Of a stretch of 64,000 nt of DNA, positions 48,192 to 56,134 are shown in pieces. The first letter of the stretch is position 1. Each line of letters opens with the position of its first letter. The notes under the pieces were generated by a model. The model had not been told where the DNA came from and made no database searches. It was given only the letters and a program-made list of their open reading frames with translations. Position numbers and translations under genes: made by a program. Origin of the DNA: Roseobacter insulae (GTDB taxonomy: Bacteria; Pseudomonadota; Alphaproteobacteria; Rhodobacterales; Rhodobacteraceae); assembly GCF_019375555.1 (NCBI RefSeq), contig NZ_JAHXDN010000001.1, positions 783,501 through 847,500 on the forward strand, given 5' to 3'.

Positions 48192-48911
48192 ATGAGCCGC
48201 ACTCACCGCCTGTTCCAGATGATGCAGACCCTGCGCCGCCTGTCGCCCCCCGTAACGGCGACACAATTGGCGGGCGAGATGCATATGTCGGAGCGTACGA
48301 TCTACCGCGACATCGACGCCCTGCGCAGTATGGGTGCCGTGATCGATGGCGAGGCCGGTTTCGGCTACACACTGATCGAGGATGCGACACTGCCACCGCT
48401 CGGGTTCGAAGACGACGAACTGGAAGCATTGGTTCTGGGCCTCAGGGATGTGGCGGTGATCGGTGATCCGGCGCTGGCGAAGGCGGCGCGCTCGGCACTG
48501 GCCAAGATCAAGGCCCGCGTGCCGCCACGGCAGGCACACCGGCTGCAACACGCCGTTCTGGATGCGCACCGGTTCACCCGCCCCCCCGAAATCGAAATTG
48601 ATGTCGCCGCCCTGCGCGCCGCGACATGGGACGAAGTGAGTGTCAGTTTCGATTACACCGATGGTCAGGGCGCGGAGACCGTGCGCGAGGTCGATCCCTT
48701 GGGTCTTGTATATCTCGACAAGACAAATGTGCTGATGGCCTGGTGCCATTTACGCCAGGATTTCCGGACCTTTCGGCTGGATCGCATGCGCAATCTGCAC
48801 CGTACGGAGAACAGTTTCCGCCCGCGCAGAGTACCGATGCTGCGCGAACACCTCGACATCATCCGCTGTTACGTCGACCCATCGGCGATTGATCGCAGAA
48901 CCTCTGATTGA
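48192..48911 (+). CDS. HTH/WYL-domain transcriptional regulator
   Basis: A 239-residue regulator of the YafY/WYL type. The N-terminal winged helix is THRLFQMMQTLRRLSPPVTA to SERTIYRDIDALRSMGAVI. The WYL region shows VSVSFDYTDGQG and PLGLVYLDKTNVLMAW, followed by FRLDRMRNL. WYL domains sense small ligands or nucleic acids. It is divergent from the GST gene. It starts with ATG 48192 (MSRTHRLF) about 80 bp away from it. Confidence 0.9.
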   Translation: MSRTHRLFQMMQTLRRLSPPVTATQLAGEMHMSERTIYRDIDALRSMGAVIDGEAGFGYTLIEDATLPPLGFEDDELEALVLGLRDVAVIGDPALAKAARSALAKIKARVPPRQAHRLQHAVLDAHRFTRPPEIEIDVAALRAATWDEVSVSFDYTDGQGAETVREVDPLGLVYLDKTNVLMAWCHLRQDFRTFRLDRMRNLHRTENSFRPRRVPMLREHLDIIRCYVDPSAIDRRTSD

Positions 48912-48980
48912 ATTCTTTTGAAATTGCCGGACACGCGCTACACTGTGGGCAATAACAATAAAGCAGCAGTAGGGCATATC

Positions 48981-50324
48981 ATGCGGTGGAAGACGTTTGG
49001 CATAGTTGCTTGTGCAACTGGATTGATGGGCATTCAGGCAAGTGCTTTCGGAGCGACGCAGTCCTTGCGACCGGTGCTGAGACCCGTTCAGGACGCTGCC
49101 CAGGGCGTTGAAAGCGTGGCTGTTCAGAGCCCGGCAGTGCGGCCGAAACTGCGGCCGTCTGATCTGGCGACCGCGCCGGTCCCCGTTGTTACCAAGGCAG
49201 CGTCCGATCCCGGTTTTGCCCGTTGGATCAGCGGTTTCGAACGCCGGGCCCGGGCGCAGGGTATTCGGGCGGATGTTCTGACGGCGGCGTTCAGGGGGGT
49301 CCAGTACGATCCGGATGTCATTCGGCGCGATCGCAACCAATCAGAATTCACAAAGACGATCTGGGAATACCTTGACAGTGCCGCCTCGGATACGCGGATC
49401 AGGAATGGCAAGGCCGCCCTGCGCAAACACAACCGCAAACTGGACGCGATCGAGAAGCGCTACGGTGTCGATAAGGAAGTGGTTGTTGCCGTCTGGGGGC
49501 TTGAAAGCGCCTATGGTGAATACCGCGGCAGCAATGATATCGTGCAGTCGCTGGCAACGCTCGCCTATGACGGGCGACGCGGCAAGTTCTTCGAACAACA
49601 GCTGGTTGCAGCGCTCAAGATCATTCAGAACGGTGACACCAGCCCGCGTAACATGACCGGCAGCTGGGCCGGCGCCATGGGACACACGCAGTTCATTCCG
49701 ACATCCTATCTTGCCTATGCGGTTGATTTCACCGGCGACGGCAGGCGCGACATCTGGTCGGATGACCCTTCCGATGCACTGGCCTCGACCGCCGCCTATC
49801 TCGCACGGTTTGGCTGGGTGAAGGGTCAACCCTGGGGGGTTGAAGTGCAACTTCCCAAAGGCTTCAATTACGCGCTGGCGAACCGGAAGACCACGAAATC
49901 TCCCGGGCAATGGGGCCGGTTGGGGGTCGTGGGTATCAACGGCAGGGCGGTTCCGAACTATGGCAATGCGTCGATCCTGTTGCCCGCGGGCGGGCAGGGT
50001 GCGGCCTTCATGATCTTCAAGAATTTCAGCGTGATCGAGCGGTACAACACCGCCGATGCCTACGTGATTGGCGTGGGCCATCTGAGTGACCGGATCAAGG
50101 GCGGCCCGGCGATCAAGGCAAGCTGGCCAAGGGGCGACCGTGCATTGACTTTCGCGGAGCGCAAGGAAATGCAGCAACGCCTGACCCGGGCGGGGTTCAG
50201 CACGCAAGGCGTCGATGGCAAGATTGGCCCCAAGACGATCGAAGCCGTTCGCGCCTATCAGCGTAGCAAGGGGCTGGCGCCCGATGGATACGCGTCGCTT
50301 AGCCTGCTGAACCGTCTGCGATAG
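48981..50324 (+). CDS. Lytic murein transglycosylase (MltB-type) with peptidoglycan-binding domain
   Basis: A 447-residue exported murein hydrolase. ATG 48981 is chosen since it gives a signal peptide (MRWKTFGIVACATGLMG, cleavage near AFG-AT). The MltB/SLT_2 catalytic part has the glutamate in VVAVWGLESAYGEYRG and GSWAGAMGHTQFIPTSYLA. The C-terminal 60 residues form a PG_binding_1 domain (LTRAGFSTQGVDGKIGPKT). It cleaves glycan strands in the periplasm. Confidence 0.92.
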   Translation: MRWKTFGIVACATGLMGIQASAFGATQSLRPVLRPVQDAAQGVESVAVQSPAVRPKLRPSDLATAPVPVVTKAASDPGFARWISGFERRARAQGIRADVLTAAFRGVQYDPDVIRRDRNQSEFTKTIWEYLDSAASDTRIRNGKAALRKHNRKLDAIEKRYGVDKEVVVAVWGLESAYGEYRGSNDIVQSLATLAYDGRRGKFFEQQLVAALKIIQNGDTSPRNMTGSWAGAMGHTQFIPTSYLAYAVDFTGDGRRDIWSDDPSDALASTAAYLARFGWVKGQPWGVEVQLPKGFNYALANRKTTKSPGQWGRLGVVGINGRAVPNYGNASILLPAGGQGAAFMIFKNFSVIERYNTADAYVIGVGHLSDRIKGGPAIKASWPRGDRALTFAERKEMQQRLTRAGFSTQGVDGKIGPKTIEAVRAYQRSKGLAPDGYASLSLLNRLR

Positions 50325-50332
50325 GGTCTTGA

Positions 50333-50357
50333 TGTCCGATCCCCGTGGGATCGGACA
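50333..50357 (+). terminator. Strong hairpin between convergent genes
   Basis: An 11-bp perfect stem TGTCCGATCCC (50333-50343) / GGGATCGGACA (50347-50357) with a 3-nt loop lies after the transglycosylase stop. No clear T tract follows; a GC-rich stretch CCTCCGGCGGGG comes next. It may act as a bidirectional terminator or an RNA end stabiliser. Confidence 0.45.
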
Positions 50358-50399
50358 GCCTCCGGCGGGGATATTTCTGAACCAGAGAAGTTTGCGCCG

Positions 50400-51578
50400 T
50401 CAGCCCGGTGACATGCCGCGCAGGCGCTCGGACCGGCGCCGCAGCATTTCCACCACCGTCAGCAATGCGATGGAGATGATCACGAGGATCGTTGCGACGG
50501 CGAGGATTGTCGGGCTGATCTGTTCGCGCAGGCCGGTGAACATCTGCCACGGCAAGGTTTTCTGACCCGCAGAGCCGACAAAGAGGACGACAACCACCTC
50601 GTCGAAGCTGGTGATAAAGGCGAAGAGGCCGCCCGAAATCACACCCGGCAGGATCAGCGGCATCTGGACGCGGAAGAAGGTCGTGACCGGCCCGGCCCCC
50701 ATGTTTGCCGCGGCGCGCGTGAGAGAATTGTCAAAACCGACAAGTGTTGCTGTCACTGTGATGATCACGAAGGGGATACCCAGGGCCGCATGTGCAAGGA
50801 CGACACCGACATAGGTGCCCTGCAGGCCGATCCGGCTGTAGAAGAAGTACATGCCTGCGGCCGAGATGATCAGCGGCACGATCATCGGCGAGATCAGGAT
50901 GGCCATGATGGCGCGTCTGAAGGGGACATGCGGCTGGCTCAGCCCGATTGCCGCCAGGGTGCCGAAGCTGACGGAGAGCAGTGTCGCCATTGGTGCAATC
51001 TTGACCGAGTTGGCAAGGGCGTTTTGCCAGTCGGAATTGGTGAAGAAGTCTTCGTAGTGTTTGAGCGAATAGCCAGCGGGATCGAACCGCAACATCTCGG
51101 GCGTGAAGGTGAAGAAGTCTTCGGCGTTGAAGCTCAGCGGCATCACCACGAGGATGGGCGTGATCAGGAAGACCAGAATGGCGCCGCAGATCACGCGAAA
51201 GGTGTAGTGCCACAGTACCTGGCCGGGTGTGAGGTAAGGCGCCACATAGGCACGGTATCGCCCTTCGTAGAGCCAGAAACTGAACCAGCCGAAAAACCAG
51301 CCGAACAGCGCGCCGATGATGGCGGCAGCAAACCCGCCCATCACAAACCCGGCAATACCCAGCAGGCCCACCATCGCCCAGCGGGATGGCGTTTCAGCCC
51401 TGGCGACCTGTGTCGTGACAAAGGCAAGTGCGGCCATCAGCAGCGCGCCGATGCCGATGCCGAGGAGCGAACTGCCCTGTGCCGTGCCGACAAGAAGCCC
51501 TGCTACCGCTCCTGCGGCGGCCACAACGGGCACGTAAAAGGAAACAGGCGTGCGGGAAATCGGTGTGAGTGCAGCCAT
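50400..51578 (-). CDS. ABC transporter permease with N-terminal membrane extension
   Basis: A 392-residue PotC-like inner-membrane permease. The core, from about residue 120, has the usual membrane segments and the EAA-like loop (SLTRAANMGAGPVTTFFRV, with ILPGVISGG after it). The first 118 residues add about three or four hydrophobic segments (LVGTAQGSSLLGIGIGALLM, MVGLLGIAGFVMGGFAAAI) not found in normal PotC of about 270 residues. It is the last gene of the minus-strand transporter operon and begins 4 bp after its partner. Confidence 0.88.
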   Translation of the reverse strand: MAALTPISRTPVSFYVPVVAAAGAVAGLLVGTAQGSSLLGIGIGALLMAALAFVTTQVARAETPSRWAMVGLLGIAGFVMGGFAAAIIGALFGWFFGWFSFWLYEGRYRAYVAPYLTPGQVLWHYTFRVICGAILVFLITPILVVMPLSFNAEDFFTFTPEMLRFDPAGYSLKHYEDFFTNSDWQNALANSVKIAPMATLLSVSFGTLAAIGLSQPHVPFRRAIMAILISPMIVPLIISAAGMYFFYSRIGLQGTYVGVVLAHAALGIPFVIITVTATLVGFDNSLTRAAANMGAGPVTTFFRVQMPLILPGVISGGLFAFITSFDEVVVVLFVGSAGQKTLPWQMFTGLREQISPTILAVATILVIISIALLTVVEMLRRRSERLRGMSPG

Positions 51579-51582
51579 GGTC

Positions 51583-53223
51583 TCAGCCTCCCAACTTCAC
51601 GTTATCAATGCCGACAATCCGGTCGTAGGCCCAGTAGAGGCCAAGAACCACTGCCAGCAGAATGGCACCCAACGCGGCCGCCAGACCCCAGTTCAGCGAA
51701 CTGGAGATGTGATACGCGATCCGGTTGGAAATGAACGTCCCGGTTGTTCCGCCAACCAGTTCGGGGGTGATGTAGTAGCCGATCGACAGGATGAAAACGA
51801 GGATGGAACCTGCACCAATACCGGGTACCGATTGTGGGAAATAGACCCGCCAGAAGGCTGTCCAGTTGGTGGCGCCGAGCGATTTGGCGGCCCGCAGATA
51901 ACTGGGCGGGATTGTCTTCATCACCGAATAGAGCGGCAGGATCATGAAGGGCAGCAGAATATGCGTCATCGCGATGATCGTGCCGGTCTGGTTGTTGATG
52001 AGCGCCAGACGACTGTCATCGGCCACCACGCCGAGCCAGACCAGCGTATCGTTGATCACACCTTGTTGCTGCAGCATGACCTTCCACGCGGATGTCCGGA
52101 CCAGCAGCGATGTCCAGAACGGCAGAAGCACGAGGATCATCAGCAGGTTGGCGGTGCGCGCGGGCAGGTTTGCAAGTATCCAGCCCACAGGATAGCCGAG
52201 AAGGATACAGCTGCCGGTGATGACCAGCGACATGAAAAGCGTGCGGATGAAGAGCTTGATGTAAAGCTGTTCGTTTTCCGGCCGCATCTCGGCGCCATCA
52301 GGGGATTTTTTCATATCCACGGCGTTTAGGAAGTAGCCGGAGGTGAAATCGGGGCTGTAGGTCTGGATGGTTTGCCAGACGTCGATGTCGTGCCAATCCT
52401 TGTCGATCTCCTGGAAGGATGCCGGATAGTCGACGGTTTCAAAATCTCCGACCGCTGCCATGGCGGCCTTCAGCGCGGCGGATCCGGGGCCGTTGTAACC
52501 CGAAACATCTGCACCGGCACTCAGATCGTTGTACAAGGCAGAGTACACCAGCGCCCAAGGGTCTTGTTTGGCGAGGTTTTTCTCGTCTTCATTCTGTACG
52601 AAATCCGCAAATGTCTGGAAGGTTGCGGAAGTTTCCGGCAAGATGCCGGCGATTTGCTCATTGGGTTCGAAGGCCGGTTGGATTGCTTCTGACCTGGGAT
52701 CCCACGCGTTCTGCGCGGCCAGCCAGTCAGCAGACCCCATCAGGGCGTTCCAGTTTTCGCTGTCTTTCCAGAATTTGTCCAGATCCTCGAATTGGTCCTG
52801 ATAGACCTCGCCCATATCTTCAATCTTGCGACCGGATTTCCGGAAGAGCGAGGATACGCCCGTCAATTCGTAATTCAGACGGGACCCGAGACGCGTGTGA
52901 AGCTTGCGTTCCTTGGCGACGAACATGTCCTTGTAGAGCGCCTCGAAGGTTTCCGGCGAAGGGATTTCACCGCTGTCCCCGTCCCAGTCTTTCAACATCG
53001 CGGTCGTGCGCGGAAGTGTCTCGGATACGATCTGGTTCTCGACGGAGCGGAACAACATGTCCGCGATCGGTGCGATAAAGGTGACCAGCACGAAGATCAG
53101 CAGGGGAGCGATCAAGGCCAAGGCGCGCAGTTTCTGACGCCGCAGCGCCCGGTTCAGGCTCGACTTCAGCGTCGTGCCATCGGCTGCCATCATGGGTCCT
53201 GTCTGTTCGGTTGCATCTGTCAT
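51583..53223 (-). CDS. ABC transporter permease with a large extracytoplasmic insertion
   Basis: A 546-residue PotB-like permease, nearly twice the usual length. The first membrane segment lies at about residues 36-58 (ALIAPLLIFVLVTFIAPI). Residues of about 60-318 are hydrophilic, and then the normal core resumes (FIRTLFMSLVITGSCILLG, EAA region YLRAAKSLGATNWTAFWRV). The insertion is rich in Asp, Glu and aromatic residues. From topology it is predicted to lie in the periplasm, between TM1 and TM2. The start directly abuts the DUF1330 stop (TGAATG). Confidence 0.9.
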   Translation of the reverse strand: MTDATEQTGPMMAADGTTLKSSLNRALRRQKLRALALIAPLLIFVLVTFIAPIADMLFRSVENQIVSETLPRTTAMLKDWDGDSGEIPSPETFEALYKDMFVAKERKLHTRLGSRLNYELTGVSSLFRKSGRKIEDMGEVYQDQFEDLDKFWKDSENWNALMGSADWLAAQNAWDPRSEAIQPAFEPNEQIAGILPETSATFQTFADFVQNEDEKNLAKQDPWALVYSALYNDLSAGADVSGYNGPGSAALKAAMAAVGDFETVDYPASFQEIDKDWHDIDVWQTIQTYSPDFTSGYFLNAVDMKKSPDGAEMRPENEQLYIKLFIRTLFMSLVITGSCILLGYPVGWILANLPARTANLLMILVLLPFWTSLLVRTSAWKVMLQQQGVINDTLVWLGVVADDSRLALINNQTGTIIAMTHILLPFMILPLYSVMKTIPPSYLRAAKSLGATNWTAFWRVYFPQSVPGIGAGSILVFILSIGYYITPELVGGTTGTFISNRIAYHISSSLNWGLAAALGAILLAVVLGLYWAYDRIVGIDNVKLGG

Positions 53224-53511
53224 TCAGGTACCTTCCACGACGATAATGGAACTCTCTGCGTTGCGGCGGCGGATCTCCGCGACCTCCTGATATTCGGGGT
53301 CATTGTAGGCGGCGAGCGCCTGCGCATATGACGGAAATTCTATGACGACATGCCGCTCAAGGCTTTCGCCCTCGACGACCTGAGCCTGCCCGCCGCGGAT
53401 CACGAAGCGCCCTCCCAGCCCTTCGAGAATAGGCGTGTCCTTGATCACGTATTCCTTGTAGGCGTCCGGGTTTGTCACGGTGATGTGCGCGATGATATAG
53501 CCTTTGGGCAT
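53224..53511 (-). CDS. DUF1330 domain protein
   Basis: A 95-residue protein of the DUF1330 family (dimeric alpha/beta barrel). It shows MPKGYIIAHITVTNPDAYKE, GGRFVIRGGQ and the conserved VVIEFPSYAQALAAYNDPEYQ. Function in the family is unknown. It lies inside an ABC transporter operon between the binding-protein gene and the first permease, abutting the permease start. Co-translation suggests a role tied to the imported compound, perhaps its first metabolic step or sensing. Confidence 0.9.
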   Translation of the reverse strand: MPKGYIIAHITVTNPDAYKEYVIKDTPILEGLGGRFVIRGGQAQVVEGESLERHVVIEFPSYAQALAAYNDPEYQEVAEIRRRNAESSIIVVEGT

Positions 53512-53533
53512 GATGCGTCCTTTGTCTTTTCGT

Positions 53534-53559
53534 GAAGAGGGCCCGTCCAGGCCCCCTTC
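53534..53559 (-). terminator. Intercistronic hairpin after the binding-protein gene
   Basis: A 10-bp stem (53534-53543 with 53550-53559, one G-U pair on the minus-strand RNA) and a 6-nt loop lie between the binding-protein stop and the DUF1330 start. There is no T tract. Such hairpins commonly protect the binding-protein mRNA and reduce expression of downstream permeases. Confidence 0.5.
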
Positions 53560-53583
53560 AATGATATCAGTGGCTGACGGGGC

Positions 53584-54690
53584 TTATTGCGCCAACCAGG
53601 CTTGGAACTTCGCGTCGATGTCGTCGCGGTAGTCGGCCCAGAACTCGTAGTTATAAAGGAACGTGTTCTTGGCATTGTTTGGATCCGTCGGCATGTGCGG
53701 CGCCATGTCGATACCAAGATCCGCGTGCTGACCGACCAGCGGAGCAGAAGACGCGCGCGCAGGTCCATAGCTGATGTACTTGGCCTGATCCGCCAGACGC
53801 TGGGTGTCTGTCGCAAAGTAAATGTAATCCAGTGCGCGGGCTTTACGCTCATCGCTCAGACCGGTTGGAATGATCCAGCCGTCGAGGTCAAACACCTGCG
53901 CGTCCCAGAGCATGGCAACAGGCTGTTTCTGTTCTTCGATGACCGAGAACAAGCGGCCATTGTAGGTAGACCCCATGACCACTTCACCATCAGCCAACAG
54001 CTGTGGTGTGTCCGCGCCGGCAGACCACCAGATGACATCGTCCTTGATGGTGGCGAGCTTGTCGAGCGCCTGCTGTTGGCCTTCCGCGGTTTCCAGCACG
54101 TCGTACACTTCGTCCTTTGGTACGCCGTCGCAGATCAGTGCCCATTCCATGTTGTTGATGGGGCGTTTTTCCAGCGAGCGCTTGCCCGGATAAGCTTCGG
54201 TGTCAAACACCGCGCAGACGGAAGTTGGTGGCGTGTCGCCCACCATGTCGGTGCGGTAGCCGAAGGTTGTGGAATAAACGATCTGCGGAATAAAGCAGTC
54301 AGATACCAGCAGGTCGCCGAAATCATCTGCGGCCGATGTGCCGTCAGGCGCGGGGGCCAGGTGCTCGTCAGGGTCGATTTCCATCGCGAGGCCTTCGTCA
54401 CACAGACGGATGGCGTCGGCAGCCACCACGTCAACAACGTCCCACGTGACATTACCCGCTTCGTTCATCGCGCGCAGCTTGGCCACGGCTTCAGCTGAGG
54501 ATTCATCGTTGATGATCTCAACGCCGGTCTTTTCCGCGTAAGGGTTGTGATAGGCTTGCTGTTGCGAGTTGGAATAGGCGCCCCCCCAGCTGACAATTGT
54601 CATCTCCGATGCCATGTGGCCATCGGCGAGAGTCATGCCAGCCGCAACAGTCAGTGCGGTGGATGCCAAAAGCGTCTTGGTCAGTTTCAT
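53584..54690 (-). CDS. PotD-type ABC substrate-binding protein
   Basis: A 368-residue periplasmic binding protein. ATG 54690 with GGGAG upstream yields the signal peptide MKLTKTLLASTALTVAAGMT, cleavage near LADG. The mature part has MTIVSWGGAYSNSQQQAYHN, VTWDVVDVVAADAIRLC, NNMEWALICDG and VYDVLETAEG. It is a close paralogue of the orphan binding protein at 7580-8731. The family takes polyamines, but this subgroup's ligand is uncertain. Confidence 0.92.
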   Translation of the reverse strand: MKLTKTLLASTALTVAAGMTLADGHMASEMTIVSWGGAYSNSQQQAYHNPYAEKTGVEIINDESSAEAVAKLRAMNEAGNVTWDVVDVVAADAIRLCDEGLAMEIDPDEHLAPAPDGTSAADDFGDLLVSDCFIPQIVYSTTFGYRTDMVGDTPPTSVCAVFDTEAYPGKRSLEKRPINNMEWALICDGVPKDEVYDVLETAEGQQQALDKLATIKDDVIWWSAGADTPQLLADGEVVMGSTYNGRLFSVIEEQKQPVAMLWDAQVFDLDGWIIPTGLSDERKARALDYIYFATDTQRLADQAKYISYGPARASSAPLVGQHADLGIDMAPHMPTDPNNAKNTFLYNYEFWADYRDDIDAKFQAWLAQ

Positions 54691-54710
54691 TAATAGTCTC
54701 CCAATTATGT

Positions 54711-54744
54711 GCCCGTTTGGGTTGTGAGGCATGCAGCAACGGGC
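54711..54744 (-). promoter_or_regulatory. Inverted repeat between ATPase and binding-protein genes
   Basis: GCCCGTT (54711-54717) and AACGGGC (54738-54744) form a 7-bp inverted repeat with a 20-nt spacer in the 118-bp gap. It could be an mRNA processing hairpin or a regulator site. No intrinsic terminator tail is present. Confidence 0.3.
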
Positions 54745-54808
54745 TTGGCCGCCGCCTCTCTTTGATCGTGCCCGTGTTGGATGCACGACAGGTCGCACGC
54801 CATTGACG

Positions 54809-55909
54809 TCAGGCGTCCAAGGCGCGGCAATCTTGGGGCAGCCAGCCGATTTCGATGTGCTGGCCGGGGGTCAGGCGCTCGACGTCCGGCGCATTTCGCG
54901 TCTTGATGATAAAATCATCGGTCCCTGCAACCCGCAGGCGGGTGCGGAAGATGTCGCCCATGTACACGAATTCCAGAACCTCGGCGTTGAGTGTGTGGGC
55001 ATCATCGCTGAGGCGGTCCTTGTTGTATTCGACGCGCTCGGGACGAATGGAAACGCGTGTCCGTTCGCCCGCTGACGACACATTTACCGGCTTGGCATCG
55101 ATGATTTCGCCACCGTCCAGTTCAACCAACGCCACACCGTTCTTGATCTCCTTGACGATACCTTCGAGCGTATTGTTCTCGCCGATGAACTGCGCCACGA
55201 AGCTGTTTTCCGGCTCTTCGTACAACTTGTCGGGCGGGGCCAGCTGCTGGATGCGCCCGTCATCGAAGACAGCAACGCGGTCGGACATGGTCAGCGCTTC
55301 GGTCTGGTCGTGAGTCACGTAGACCACGGTGATGCCCAGGTCATGGGCCAGCTTGGTGATCTCGAATTGCAGAGTTTCGCGCAGCTGTTTGTCGAGGGCG
55401 CCCAGCGGTTCATCCATCAACACCAGTTCGGGTTCAAAGACCAGAGCGCGGGACAAGGCAATACGCTGTTGTTGCCCACCAGAAAGCTGCGTGGGACGAC
55501 GTCCTGCGAAATCGCCCATCTGGACCATGTCCAGCGCGCGTTTGATTTTCGCCTCGCGGTCCGATCTGCTCATCTTGCGGACTTCCAGCGGGAAGGAGAG
55601 GTTCTCTGCCACGGTCATATGCGGGAATAGCGCATAGTTCTGGAAGACCATGCCGATCCCACGCTTGTGCGGCGGGATGTTGTTGATCGACACCCCGTCG
55701 AGCCGAATGTCCCCGTGGGTAGCGGTTTCAAACCCTGCGAGCATCATCAGGCAGGTTGTCTTGCCAGATCCCGATGGTCCCAACATCGTAAGGAATTCGC
55801 CCTTTGGCATGGAGAGGTTCAGGTCTTTGACAACGAGGTTCTCGCCATCATAGCTTTTTTGCACGCGTTCGAATTCGACGAACGCGTCTACGTTTGTTGT
55901 GTTGGCCAA
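54809..55909 (-). CDS. ABC transporter ATP-binding protein (PotA-like), probable TTG start
   Basis: A 366-residue nucleotide-binding subunit. The best start is TTG 55909 (LANTTNVDAFVEFERVQKSY) with GGGGAG six bases upstream; an in-frame ATG 54 codons earlier gives an untypical N-terminus. Walker A is LGPSGSGKTTCLMML, the signature LSGGQQQRIALSRAL, Walker B LVLMDEPLGALDKQL and the H-loop VYVTHDQTEA. A C-terminal TOBE domain follows (VSIRPERVEY). It heads the operon with the binding protein, DUF1330 and two permeases. Confidence 0.92.
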   Translation of the reverse strand: MANTTNVDAFVEFERVQKSYDGENLVVKDLNLSMPKGEFLTMLGPSGSGKTTCLMMLAGFETATHGDIRLDGVSINNIPPHKRGIGMVFQNYALFPHMTVAENLSFPLEVRKMSRSDREAKIKRALDMVQMGDFAGRRPTQLSGGQQQRIALSRALVFEPELVLMDEPLGALDKQLRETLQFEITKLAHDLGITVVYVTHDQTEALTMSDRVAVFDDGRIQQLAPPDKLYEEPENSFVAQFIGENNTLEGIVKEIKNGVALVELDGGEIIDAKPVNVSSAGERTRVSIRPERVEYNKDRLSDDAHTLNAEVLEFVYMGDIFRTRLRVAGTDDFIIKTRNAPDVERLTPGQHIEIGWLPQDCRALDA

Positions 55910-56134
55910 AAGAGGCTCCCCGTTTTTTCCGGCGGTTTTCCGCGCTGATTGCCGCAAAGCTAACACGATGCGACCCGCTGAGTGCAAGCGCTTAACAATG
56001 CGTGAGCGGATTTTCAGCCGATTCAAGGCAAAAAAATCGAAATGAGCATCGATCCGATCTGTTTCGATCAATGTGTTAGCGTGAACATTTCTTTGGTCCG
56101 CAGAATGCGTGGCACAGCCAGCATGGAAATCGAG
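55910..56134 (-). promoter_or_regulatory. Control region of the minus-strand transporter operon
   Basis: A 225-bp gap after spuC. ATCGAAA (56036-56042) and TTTCGAT (56062-56068) form a 7-bp inverted repeat with a 19-nt spacer. A GATCAA (56066-56071) lies in its right arm and resembles the core of the sites before spuC and the potF-like gene, but the surrounding symmetry is weak. Confidence 0.35.
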
